A stretch of 64,000 nt of DNA from Metridium senile (taxonomy: Eukaryota > Cnidaria > Anthozoa > Actiniaria > Metridiidae). Made by a program: the position numbers and the translations under genes. Shown here piece by piece: positions 1 to 9,976 of the stretch. The notes under the pieces are model-generated. The model did not search any database and was not told the DNA's origin. It was given only the letters and a program-made list of their open reading frames with translations. Numbering within the stretch: position 1 is the first letter of the stretch; every line of letters starts with the position of its first letter. The stretch lies in NCBI GenBank assembly GCA_949775045.1, contig OX459108.1:8125961-8189960 (forward strand), written 5' to 3'.

Positions 1-3000
1 CAGAGGTGTTACCTTAGCCCTTGACAGTACAAACCGAACTGTGACATCTCCAGATTCATAGCAATGTCTTAGGAAAGCTACTGCCCCATATGCTTCCTGC
101 GATGCATCAGTGAAGACATGAAGTTGTGAATCAATAACTACACCAGGCCTCTTCAGTGATCTTGGTACTTTGACATCAGACAGCTCAGTAAGCTCTTCAA
201 ACCAAGCCATAGCAGCTCGAGACAACTCTGCAGGTAGGTCTTCATCCCATGTTATTCCAGTTGTCCACATTTCTTGCAAGATCATACGAGCTCTTATGGT
301 GTAGGGAGATATGAAACCAAGTGGATCAAACAAGGTAGATGTGCGACTCAAGAAACTTCTCTTGGTTAAACGGAAATCATTTGCTGGAGGATGAACCACA
401 AATGTGAACTGGTCTGGCTCAGACATCCATGAAATGCCGAGTGTCTTAACTACAGGCATGACATCAGCCTCAAGATCTAAACTTTTCACACAATCTTCTT
501 TTGGGATTGCTTTCAATACTTCTGACTTATTGGACATCCACTTCTTTGGTGTCATACCAGCTTTACTCCATAATTCCTTTAGCTCATGATACAGCCTGAT
601 GGCTTCTTCAACTGTCTCTGTTGAGTCCATGCTGTCGTCCATATAAGTACTTTTGCTCACAGTTTCAGCGGCTGTAGGAAACTTTGACGCATTAGTTTCA
701 GCATTATGTTGAGAAACTAACTGCGCCATGTACGGTGAAGCATTAACTCCGAAGACGACTCTTGTAAACTGATATACTTTCGGAGGAACTGTAGTATCCA
801 TATTACGCCACAGGAATCTGTGAAAGGTCTGGTCAGAAGGCTTTAGGTGTACCTGTAAGTACATTTCTGTGATGTCACAAACAAGTGCCACTGGAGAACG
901 TCTGAATCTAGTAAGAACATCAACTAGATCCCTTTGCAGCTTTGGTCCCTGGTGAACGACATCATTGAGTGAGAGACCTTTGTAACGAGCTGAAGCATCA
1001 AACACTGGTCGCACTTTACTAGTTGACTTGTCCATTCTTACGATTGGGAAGTGTGGAAGGTACCAGGCTTTCTCTTCAGTTTCAGGTGTTGTTCTTACTT
1101 CTTTCACATAACCCTTTTCTCTGTACTTGTCAAACACATTTTGATAGCACTTAGCTATTTCAGGCTGCTTGACCAATTTCTTCTCTGTACTTTCTAGTCG
1201 TCGTAATGCCATAGGGTAGTTATTTCTCAAGGATGGAGCATCTGATTTCCAGGGTAATCCCACTGTGTAACCACTTGGGGCAACACTTAATGTTCCTTTT
1301 ACGATCTGCTCAGCCTCTTTATCTTCGGGACGAACTAATGAGAACGGGCGTGGCTCCTCCATTTCCCACATCTGCTTAACGAGGGAGTTCAGTTGTGTCT
1401 CTTCATTGATGTAGTAGGTCACATGGGCAGTTTCGCCATTTCTGAGAGATGGAGGTCCAATACATGTCCATCCTAATGGTGTAAGTCGTGCAATTGGCTC
1501 ACCTGGATTACCACGAACTTCTTCTAGAGCACAGTGTAGGTCAGAGAGATCGAGACCAATCAGCATGTCAACAATAGGGCGTTTTCCCTTGACAGGAAAG
1601 TTGATATCCTTCAAATGAGGCCATTTGGTACTTTCTTTTGACCAGTCAATGGCATGCATGTTTCCAGTTACACGATTAGTTGTATGAACTGTGATTTGTT
1701 CTCTAACTTGCCCATCAGAACTCTCTAGCTCACAATGTACTATGTTGCTCTTCAGACTTGTGCGTGTATCATTTAGGACTTGAACAAACAGAGAGACCTC
1801 TTCACCATTTAAATTCAGGAAGTTGGCAACATCCTTATTTAAATAAGATCTTGTGCTTGCATCATCAAGTAATGCATTTATACGCAGACTCTTATCTCCA
1901 TTCTTTAACAGCACTGGTACAGTTCTTAATGCTAGATATTCTGGAGTTGAACTGGATGTAACATAGCTTTTGGGTTGGTTAGCCTCCCCTTCCGTGGGTT
2001 TTGTAGTTGACCATGATTCAGTCCTGCTACTCTTGGGTTGTTCTTGTTGAGGCTTATTTTCCATCCCTTTACTTACTTGTACTCTTCTGTTATCAGTATT
2101 GTGGAGAAGACGATGATGATTTGAACGACAACCATTGATTTGGCATAACCTCTTGCTTCTGCATGTATTACTCCTATGATAACTTGACAGACATCGGAAG
2201 CACACCTTGAGTTCACGAGCTTTAATCCATCTGTCATCCACAGAAAGATCCTTAAATTTGTCGCAGCTCCATAACCCGTGCTCCTGTGAACAGAGATGAC
2301 ACTTCATGGCTTGTTTCTTCTCTTCTACTCTCACTTGAGGTACTGCTAGTGTGCGTCCTGTGTTTTGAAATCTTGGTTTCTCTGCACCTAGTCTCTTGAC
2401 TGTTTCAAGTGCTGTCATCCAGCTTTCGGCCTCTTCATTTATGAATGCATAGAGATTGTGAACAGTCCCTACTAAATGTTTATCTCTAAGCCAGTCCTGA
2501 TACTTTACAACCAACTGTTCATTCAGCTTTCTAAGTAATGATAAATAAAGCGAACCTGCACCGAGTTCTGAAACTTGACCTGCGTCTGTTAGTTTGACAA
2601 CAAGAGTGTCTAACAGTTCTGCTAACTGTTCAAGATCTGCTGCATTTCCTTCACGGACTCTGCGAAATTTCTCTAGCTCTTCTAGTCGTAGACTTATCTC
2701 TCTTCTCTTCCCACCATATTTCCTGACCAGCCGGTTTATTGCTACTTCGTAAGCAGTCCCAGAATAGCCCAGATTTTGTACAGTTCGGAGTGCTTCTCCT
2801 TCCAGACAGCTGTACAACCTTAGCAACTTTTGTTCTGGGGGAATCTTTTCATGTTTTCCTATCGTTTGGTAAAACGCTGCATGCCAGGACTCAAACGATC
2901 GTTTATCTCCTTTGAAATGCGGCACATTTAGACGCTGTAGACCTTTCATTGGATCCTCAATTGGGTTTGAGCGTTGTTGCACCCTTTTCGTTTCTTTAGA

Positions 3001-3750
3001 AGCAGCTCCTTTTACATCTAATGCTTTTAACGCTTTTTCGAGATCGCTGAGCTCTTTGCCTTGTGTAAATAGGTCTGGGGTGTCCGTTTGATGAGATCGT
3101 AGATCCAGAGAGCGTGAATTTGATGGAAGTGGATCGGAAGAACGTTGATCGTGCGAGCGTGGAGACATTGAACGTGGATCCATTGAACGGGAAGCGTGTG
3201 AACGTGGATCAATTGAACGGGAAGCGTGTGAACGTGGATCGTCGTGCGATAAAACGTATGTCGGCTGTTCGACAGTGATCGGGGTTGAGAACTTCGGCTG
3301 GATTCCTAGTTGTGAATAAAGCTCCTTTTGCTGTTGTTTCGCCTTCGTTAGCGAAACCTCGAGATCTGTGATCATTTCTTCTATTTTATCCACTTGTAGA
3401 GACGCGGCGGCGCCATGTGCGATCGGTGATGGTGTTTGCTCAGTTCGACTCAGTTGTGGGCCTTCAGCGTAAGCGTTAACCATATTTGTGACTTCTTGCA
3501 TATCACTCCTAATGCGATCGTTTTCTGCTTTTAGTCGAGCGATTTTATCCACTTCTTCGTAGACATTCCATTCTCCTTCAAGATCATTACAGACGCGAAA
3601 GTATTCATTGACGTGATCGATAAGTTTTCCGAATAATTCTTTTATGCCGTCTCTTCCAATCTCCTTATCTTCCAATTCATTGATGAGGTGGTCTCTGATC
3701 TCGTAAATCGCCAGTTTTAAAGAATTCTTCTTGTCCCGTAATCCTTTCAT
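1..3750 (-). CDS. BEL/Pao retrotransposon Gag-Pro-RT-RNase H polyprotein, C-terminus beyond window edge
   Basis: One open frame of 1250 codons runs from an ATG at 3750 to the window edge without a stop. In order it shows a Gag region with a charged, coiled-coil-prone N-terminus, an Arg/Ser-rich stretch (about residues 170-215) with repeated DPRSHASRS units, a DUF1759-like capsid region, and Cys/His knuckles near residues 480-550 (CHLCSQEHG, CFRCLSSYH). An aspartic-protease-like motif LLDDASTRSYL lies near residue 625, the RT active site TYMDDS near 1035, and the start of RNase H (FTDASQEAYGAVAF) near 1215. The integrase should lie outside the window. Domain order and protease/RT motifs are those of BEL/Pao. 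The start was chosen as the first ATG after the putative primer-binding site. The lack of stops suggests a young, possibly active copy. Confidence 0.9.
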   Translation of the reverse strand, partial: MKGLRDKKNSLKLAIYEIRDHLINELEDKEIGRDGIKELFGKLIDHVNEYFRVCNDLEGEWNVYEEVDKIARLKAENDRIRSDMQEVTNMVNAYAEGPQLSRTEQTPSPIAHGAAASLQVDKIEEMITDLEVSLTKAKQQQKELYSQLGIQPKFSTPITVEQPTYVLSHDDPRSHASRSIDPRSHASRSMDPRSMSPRSHDQRSSDPLPSNSRSLDLRSHQTDTPDLFTQGKELSDLEKALKALDVKGAASKETKRVQQRSNPIEDPMKGLQRLNVPHFKGDKRSFESWHAAFYQTIGKHEKIPPEQKLLRLYSCLEGEALRTVQNLGYSGTAYEVAINRLVRKYGGKRREISLRLEELEKFRRVREGNAADLEQLAELLDTLVVKLTDAGQVSELGAGSLYLSLLRKLNEQLVVKYQDWLRDKHLVGTVHNLYAFINEEAESWMTALETVKRLGAEKPRFQNTGRTLAVPQVRVEEKKQAMKCHLCSQEHGLWSCDKFKDLSVDDRWIKARELKVCFRCLSSYHRSNTCRSKRLCQINGCRSNHHRLLHNTDNRRVQVSKGMENKPQQEQPKSSRTESWSTTKPTEGEANQPKSYVTSSSTPEYLALRTVPVLLKNGDKSLRINALLDDASTRSYLNKDVANFLNLNGEEVSLFVQVLNDTRTSLKSNIVHCELESSDGQVREQITVHTTNRVTGNMHAIDWSKESTKWPHLKDINFPVKGKRPIVDMLIGLDLSDLHCALEEVRGNPGEPIARLTPLGWTCIGPPSLRNGETAHVTYYINEETQLNSLVKQMWEMEEPRPFSLVRPEDKEAEQIVKGTLSVAPSGYTVGLPWKSDAPSLRNNYPMALRRLESTEKKLVKQPEIAKCYQNVFDKYREKGYVKEVRTTPETEEKAWYLPHFPIVRMDKSTSKVRPVFDASARYKGLSLNDVVHQGPKLQRDLVDVLTRFRRSPVALVCDITEMYLQVHLKPSDQTFHRFLWRNMDTTVPPKVYQFTRVVFGVNASPYMAQLVSQHNAETNASKFPTAAETVSKSTYMDDSMDSTETVEEAIRLYHELKELWSKAGMTPKKWMSNKSEVLKAIPKEDCVKSLDLEADVMPVVKTLGISWMSEPDQFTFVVHPPANDFRLTKRSFLSRTSTLFDPLGFISPYTIRARMILQEMWTTGITWDEDLPAELSRAAMAWFEELTELSDVKVPRSLKRPGVVIDSQLHVFTDASQEAYGAVAFLRHCYESGDVTVRFVLSRAKVTPL

Positions 3751-3852
3751 TGTTGTGTTGCGAAATCCCTCGCAGTGATCAATCGATTAACCTGAACGTT
3801 TTCCAGAGTATTTTCTTCAAAATTCCATTACATGGCGAAGAAGATCGCTTGG

Positions 3853-3870
3853 AACCTCGCTCTGCTACCA
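3853..3870 (-). other. Candidate tRNA primer-binding site of the BEL/Pao element
   Basis: On the minus strand TGGTAGCAGAGCGAGG begins one base inside the inferred LTR end (CA at 3872). A TGG-starting tract just downstream of a 5' LTR is the usual place and form of a retrotransposon primer-binding site. The tRNA was not identified. Confidence 0.5.
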
Positions 3871-3871
3871 A

Positions 3872-4050
3872 TGTTTCCGAGAGATCCCAGTTAGAAACCT
3901 TTGTTTAAGAAAAACTAAAGCAAAACTATATAAATCCCGCAACTAACCTAATGCATGAAGCTCAGTCGAAAAACACACCATGTGCTCTAAACCCGCAAGG
4001 CCTCACAGGTCATCTAGCTCGTACACAGGGAGCCCAAATCCTTCTTAACA
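3872..4050 (-). repeat. Inferred 5' LTR of the BEL/Pao element, 179 bp
   Basis: The segment starts TG and ends CA on both strands (TGTTTCCGAG...CTTCTTAACA on plus). It lies between the primer-binding-like site and the point at 4050 where a second BEL-like gag frame is interrupted. It contains a TATATAAA-like stretch near 3928. The matching 3' LTR would lie outside the window, so the boundaries rest on terminal dinucleotides and the interrupted frame. At 179 bp it is short for this group. Confidence 0.55.
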
Positions 4051-4904
4051 ATAGGCTAGTATGATGTCGACGTGAACATTTAAGACAGTTTCTTTTGTCT
4101 TTACATGTAGTTACTACATGATTACGCTTAAGACAATTAAAACAACGTCCTTGTTTTCTGACAATGTTCTTTCTTTCTTCTAAGTTAGCAACAACGGTAC
4201 AGTTCACGGTCTTGTGATCTCCTCTACAAAATGTACATGAAATATTCTGTGTTTCTGGTGACAGGAGGGCTGCTGCTGACATTGGTGATTTAGAGTAGGA
4301 CACCTTTTTCTCTGGTTTTGTGTTGCACGATAACAAATTACATCTTTCTCTAGCTTCTACTTCTGCCTTGAAAACCTTTAACAATTCATCTAATTGCCAG
4401 CCATCGTTACCTTCAAATTTTCGACTAATTATCAGCCGAAGTTCTTGTGGCAATTTGTTGAGTAATATAGGGATTAATAAACTGCCATATTGTTTCGATT
4501 CAATACCTAGATTTTGTAGTCCTCTGAGATTCATCTCATTCTTGTCTTATAGCCGTCTTATTCCCTTGATATCTCCTACTAAGTTGACTGGTTGTAATGA
4601 GATAAATTCGTCCATGTGAGAGCTAATCAATAACTGTTTATTTCCATACCTTTGTTGAAGAATTTCTCTCGCTGACTTGTAATTCGTCGATGAAAGTGAT
4701 AAGCCACTGATTGCTGCTAAAGCTTGACCATCCAATAATGATTTCAAGTAATTCATCTTGTCGATTTCATTGAGAGAAGTGTTTGAATGAATTGCACTGT
4801 CAAAACAATCTATGAATGACTGCCACTCTGTTGATTTTCCACTGAATCTGTTCATTTGAAGTTTTGGCAGTTTCGTTTGATATTTCGAGGAATTTCCAGT
4901 TGGA
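4051..4904 (-). pseudogene. BEL/Pao-like gag fragment interrupted by the younger BEL element
   Basis: Two pieces lie in the same frame (4855-4547 and 4534 downward), separated by a single TAA at 4547-4549 where related proteins carry a tyrosine. The first piece matches the DUF1759 capsid region (RFSGKSTEWQSFIDCFDSAI); similarity continues upstream to about 4904. The second piece has Cys/His knuckles (CTFCRGDHKTVNC, CFNCLKRNHVVTTC) and ends at CSRRHHTSLL, exactly where the 179-bp LTR begins. This is an older, inactivated element used as a target by the younger one. Its protease and RT are outside the window or lost. Confidence 0.8.
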
Positions 4905-5200
4905 GCGTAATCCCGTACAATAATTTACACTGGCTGCCTATTGAGAAACGCATTGAATTTAAAATACTTTTGCTCACTTTTGCTCACTTTTGCTCACGTA
5001 TTACATCAAATGGCCGCTTCATACCTATGTGACCTGATCAGTTCTTATGTCCCTTCTCGTTCTCTAAGATCTTCGTCCTCAAATTTTTTGGTTAAAAATC
5101 CTTTTAATCTTAAATCTTATGGAAAAAGGTCTTTTTCTTCTGCTGCACCAGAGTTGTGGAATACTCTTCCAGCTGATTTAAGAACTCCTTATACGACTAT
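4905..5200 (+). pseudogene. C-terminal tail of a non-LTR (LINE) reverse transcriptase
   Basis: The plus strand reads LHWLPIEKRIEFKILLLTFA, then YVPSRSLRSS and PELWNTLPADLR. This is the conserved tail following the RT domain in CR1/L2/RTE-like LINEs. A 9-10 bp unit (TTTTGCTCAC) is repeated three times at 4971-4997, locally expanding the frame. No RT core or endonuclease is attached, so this is a 5'-truncated relic. Confidence 0.75.
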
Positions 5201-5889
5201 GTATTATTCCCGCGAAACCAATCAGATGAAGCATGTGACGTCACTCTTAGTAACAACGCCTCTTGACCAACGATGTCAGCTCCATGCCATGTGCGATGGA
5301 TTCCAAACGTATACATGAGAAATGGAGCTTGTTTGCAAATGAAAATAGACCTTTAATACTCAAGCGATACAACGGGAAAGTCTACAAAAGAACAACTATT
5401 ATTTCTGGCTCCATAGAAATATATTTTCGGCTTTGAAAGTCCAGAAGGCAGACAATTTAAAACTGAAACAAGATCGGCTCGTGAGTTTGTTCTCAAAGAA
5501 CAACAAAACAAGACCAGTAGAGAGACCCAGTACTTAACTAATATGAATACTAAAATTGTAATAGTTTATGAGTATTTTCATTCAAAGAAAATGACTTTGA
5601 AGTTACAATGCGTCCACTGAACCAGTGATATATCTATCTTAACACTGGTCAAGCAAAAGGATCAGTTTTCCAAATGTGTGAAGTAGCGAGATCTGTCAAA
5701 GAGTCGACATGTAGTTGTCTTCTATTCTTTTGTTTCGCTGTGTCACTCTTCCGTTTTGCCGCGAAAATATGTTCTTAGATACCAAACTTTGAGTGATTAT
5801 ATCTCTAGAAATAATGCATGTATAGATCTAAAACGTTGTACAAGTACTAAACAATGCAATATGTTTCGAAATTTTAATGAACTATTTGA
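5201..5889. other. Non-coding interval, nothing recognised
   Basis: About 690 bp between the LINE tail and the Penelope relic. No splice-bounded exon, repeat or convincing open frame was seen. Confidence 0.4.
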
Positions 5890-6665
5890 AACAGAGAGGT
5901 GAACGATAGCCTCCAGGCCTACCTCAAACGACAGGATGACATCATAATAAGAACACCTGACAAAGGAATGGGAGTAGTGTTCATGAATATTAAGTACCAC
6001 AATCTTAAGCTGCTAGATGAGGCTTCCATGAACGGTCGCTCTAAATTCAGGACATGTGGCACTGAAACGCAAAAGAAAAGATGATGTCCTCCAAAAAGAC
6101 TACCATCCACTCTTAGAAGAAGAGAAACATGTCGAGTCTGTAATTCCTAAAAATTTGCCTTGACCCTTTGTGGGTTCTCTGTATCTAAATGACTCCCAGG
6201 CTTCCTCACCTACACAGATTACCTCAAAAACACGAAAAGCATATGTCTTTGCAACCCATCTTGTCGGCTTCTAAGGCCTCCATCTATGGCCTCACAGGGT
6301 GGCTCGAAACTTTAGCCATCATCATGTTAACGAATATGCAACAAAACACTTTTGGTCAAGTTACTCAGTGAAGAGGACATCATTGTGCCCTTTGAGGTAG
6401 CATTCCCCTTGCACAAATGTGCAGCTAGATGAAATAATCTACTTGATTGCTGATAAGGCCTTTGTCAATGACTGGTTTAACTGAAATGAAAAATGAAATG
6501 AACATCTACAAATCTGAACTCATTGAACTCTTTACCATCACTACTAATGGCCAACGTTTTCAATTCAATGGTATTCTGCATGAACAGACTTACGGAGTTG
6601 CAATGGCTTCTTCTTTAGGGCCAAATATGGCCAAGACATTTATATGTGATATGGAATATTCTTCT
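5890..6665 (+). pseudogene. Decayed Penelope-like element reverse transcriptase
   Basis: Pieces in several frames match in order the N-terminal RT region of Penelope-like elements: LKRQDDIIIRTPDKGMGVVF near 5910-5980, HLHRLPQKHEK near 6200, and QFNGILHEQTYGVAMASS near 6560-6620, the equivalent of the motif just before the catalytic block. Multiple stops and frame changes separate them. The catalytic DD block and GIY-YIG domain are not present. An old inactive copy. Confidence 0.65.
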
Positions 6666-6710
6666 TTTCTATCCATTCTAACAATGACGGAACGTCATTG
6701 CCCTTAACTT

Positions 6711-7804
6711 TTTAGCTGTGTTGAACTGTTGCCCAGACCTCTCATAAGTCAGATAGCATTGACATTACAGGCTATTTTTCAGTTTAACTGCTCTTCCTGT
6801 GGTAATAAATTCTTTATTTCTGCTTCGGTTGCTAATCCTATTGACTGTTGCTGCATTTGCACCTTCCCTTGCAAAGTTTACAGTGACTTTCCAGTTGGCC
6901 GCACCAGCAAGGCTTTTCAGTTCCTAATTGAAGAAATTTGAGTTATAAATCAAATAAGTAGTACAGCCTCAATGGAAGTCCAAGGGGTGATTTGCACAAG
7001 CGACATGTCTCCTCAACTGGAATGATAACCACCAATCCATCTTGAATTGCATCAGGAGTAAAATATACAATATTGAAGCAGTTTAATAGACCCATTCAGC
7101 TTCAATGTTTATTTTTCCATTTCAAACCATGTGTTCATTCCCTTTGAATCATTTGTTATGTATAAATATTTTAATACTTGACATAAAAGAACATTCCTCA
7201 GGGGAATGTGCAATGTTGTCTGAAATAGGCAATTTAACTAAAAATGTCTATTGATCTGAGTTAGGTTATAGAGAAGGTTACATGGATTAATATTCAAATT
7301 AAATTTTTAATGTCAAACAAATTTGTAACACAATGACGTTTGAAATGGTCACTGCATGCAAGACAAAAAATCTAATTAATGGCAAAATGTTTTTTTAAAG
7401 AGAGAAATAAAATAAAATTAATGCAAAACAAATAACATTCCTTAACAAACAAGCTTAATTCATTTTTGAATTTTAAGTGTTTTTCTTTACTTTTCTCCTA
7501 ATCGGTGATGTTGGGGCATTACAAAATCAAACTTTTATTTATCAAAAGACTTTTACATACCAAACTCAAATGATCAATTAGTGTAGCTGCATCAAGGTGT
7601 TGCGCCTTGTTCAGGACTGGCACTGATATAGTATGTGGCAATGTTCGAGAAACATTTGAAGCGATTATTGAAGCTCTCCTGATATAAGTGTATGTGCTGG
7701 TATCTGGCTCTGGAGACAGTTCTGCTAGGCCACTGGTTGAGGGGGTAGAGGTAATAACCTGTGCACTAGTAGTGGCTACACTATCCTGGCTTGTTCCTGA
7801 GTGG
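6711..7804. repeat. Copy 1 of a 1.1 kb direct duplication (partner 38,823-39,920)
   Basis: The sequence from GTGTTGAACTGTTGCCCAGA to the end of the 236-nt exon is nearly the same as at 38,823-39,920, with scattered substitutions and small indels. Similarity stops on the right at GAGTGG, just beyond the exon acceptor. Orientation is the same and separation about 32 kb. It could be a segmental duplication of part of the ATPase locus or a dispersed repeat that carries an exon. Confidence 0.85.
7561..7796 (-). pseudogene. Orphan copy of the 236-nt Ser/Thr/Pro-rich exon
   Basis: The stretch is open in one frame, preceded by an acceptor (CCACTCAG) and followed by a donor (GTATGTAAAA). It encodes SAQVITSTPSTSGLAELSPE and then NKAQHLDAATLIDHLSL. 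Length and splice phases (1 in, 0 out) equal those of the exon at 39,677-39,912. No downstream exon b or P-loop exon follows on the lower-coordinate side, so it looks like an isolated duplicate. Confidence 0.6.
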
Positions 7805-8600
7805 CTCCCGTGAGACTGCCGGCAATGTGTGCAAGGTGATAACACAAAACCGCTTTCCAGATATATCAATCTTAAAACATTGTAAAATGGTTTGAAATAA
7901 TGGTCACAAATCTACTACTTTCAACTGTTATATTGGAAAGTATTTGTACACTGGTGTTTCTTTTTGGTACTGTTTCGGTGTTTAGTTTCTGAGAAACACC
8001 CCTAAAAATATGGTCATATATGGCACAATCACATGATATTGCGATATTGTCGCGAACTCAGCCCGTTGTCTATACAGCTTGTTTTAGTCAATTCCCAAAG
8101 TTCAGAAGCCGGACTCCTGACTATTTCTTGCGGAGCACGATATTTCTTGAGACTTTTGTCAAAGGCACAGCCGTGAGGACAGTTGACAATTTGATACTTG
8201 TAAGCGGCAATGAAAGCTTGTGCCAGTTTCAATTAAAAGCTACCTTTCCATAATGTATATATGCAATAGATTGATATGTATTCCGTCTTCGTGGGAAATA
8301 CATTCATTACCGACATCGCCATGCCATTGAGAAAATCTTGGCCTCTATTTTGGTTTTGTTTGCCTTTTAAAATGATCACCACTGCAGTACTGATTCACCC
8401 TACGCAATACTATCTGATTGTAGGATCTAATGGTATGACCCTTAATATATATGATTGCAGCTTTTACAAAATATCATTATTCACCAGACAAAGAAAAAAT
8501 CTGTGCTTTTGGAAGTTATTTAGTTAATTATTTGTTTAGTTAATGAGTAACCAATAACGTCTGTTTATACATTAATCAACAAACTATCTAACTGAAAAAA
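7805..8600. other. Mostly non-coding interval with an unassigned minus-strand frame at 8029-8232
   Basis: No recognised gene. A minus-strand frame at 8232-8029 (KLAQAFIAAYKYQIVNCPHG, then ELWELTKTSC) has no family I recognise. It could belong to the decayed transposase-like gene just upstream on the same strand. Confidence 0.3.
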
Positions 8601-8608
8601 ATCAGAGA

Positions 8609-9829
8609 CTAACGCGACTCTGAATTCAAGATATTTTTTGCAGAGTTGGGCTCTGTCGAATGTTCATTAAAAGTGTCATTTTTCTCTCTCACTAACTGAA
8701 CGAAATTGCTGCTAATAAGGCAGTCTTCATTATTGCTGTTTTTTTTTATATTATGGTTTCCTTGATATGCAGTAGAAGAGGTCCAGGAAGAAGCTGGGCC
8801 TGGTACATGTACTACATGATGGTTTCCTTGATATGCAGTAGAAGAGGTCCAGGACGAAGCTGGGCCGGGTACCTGTACTACATGATGGTTTCCTTGATAT
8901 GCAGCAATGTTTTTCAAACATCTCCTTTCCTGCTTGCTTTGCCTTTTTCACCTCTCTCACATGCTTTCGTCTTATGAAGGGCCCCTGTTTCCAGCTTTCC
9001 CCGTTCCATTCTTGTACCCTTCCAGCTGCACGTCAGTGACTATGGTGTCCCTCACATCGGCCATGCAAACATCTAGTAGGGTCATGTTGGCTGGGTCCTG
9101 ATGAGCCCAGCTTGCATGTACGGTCTCAGCCTGGCTCATTGGAGGAGCATTTTTGGGAGCCAAGGCTCTGAAAATGAAACCTCTCCTGTCATGCCACCAC
9201 GAAATCCATGTTTTTAAGAATTTTCTGTCATAGCTTTCCTCTATAAGCGCTTTGGCAAAATCGTATCCCTCAACAGTCTCACTTCGTAGCAGCTCATTAC
9301 AGAGTGACTTGAAAATTTCTGAGCTCTCCTCGTTCAATTTTGTAGCTTATTTATTCCTGTGATCTTGAAAGTTGAACTCACATGTCTTTTTATACTGAAT
9401 TGCTTCACTCTCGAAAACCGCAGAAATGCCGGCGAGATTGGCTCCAGCCATGTCTGTGCACCAGCCAATAGGTCTGAATTTGTAATTTTCTTCTCCCTTT
9501 ACTTTTTGTATCACTTCGTTAAACAGAGTTCAAAATAATTCGATGTTTATCGTGTCTTCTGCTGTGGCCTCCATAGTAACGCTAGCAGTTAACGTTACGA
9601 ATCCATGGCACCTTTTTCGTTTTTCATCAAAAGAACAGTACTCTTCTTTCAGGTAGTGCTCTCCATTTCTGTCCATGTTTATGGCAATTCTGGCTTTAAC
9701 CGCTCCCATCTTGAATATGAAGGAAGGCTTATCTGGGTTACCACGACTGTCGTTAACTTTATATATATAAAAAAACATCAACGAACTCAAGTGACCACGG
9801 TTTAGAATAGAACGACTGTAATTGAACAT
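8609..9829 (-). pseudogene. Decayed transposase-like gene (MULE-type suspected)
   Basis: Reading the minus strand from 9829, several frames continue one protein: a segment with RIAINMDRNGEHYLKEEYCS, then FRPIGWCTDMAGANLAGI, KKTCEFNFQDHRNK with a stop, then EESSEIFKSLCNELLRSE and FLKTWISWWHDRRGFIFRA. The Asp in CTDMAGAN and the Cys-containing motif after it recall the catalytic core of Mutator-like transposases, but the match is by eye only. Frames change near 9530 and 8972 and a stop lies near 9350. The 3' part contains the 66-bp tandem repeats. Probably an inactive transposase or domesticated relative. Confidence 0.5.
8753..8905. repeat. 66-bp tandem repeat, two full copies plus part of a third
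   Basis: The unit starts ATGGTTTCCTTGATATGCAG and recurs at 8753, 8819 and 8885. On the minus strand it encodes a 22-residue repeat including AYQGNHHVVQVPGPASSWTS. Copies differ by only a few bases, so expansion is recent relative to the surrounding decay. Confidence 0.85.
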
Positions 9830-9976
9830 CGCTTAAAACAATTTTATACTAGAGATTTATTTTCGTTTGAGCTGATTGCATGGATCACCTCCTCATGTGA
9901 TTCGAACATTGACATAAAACAACCGAACTCTTACCAGGGGTAGACCCTTCCATAATGGAACTAGTGATTGGCTTAA

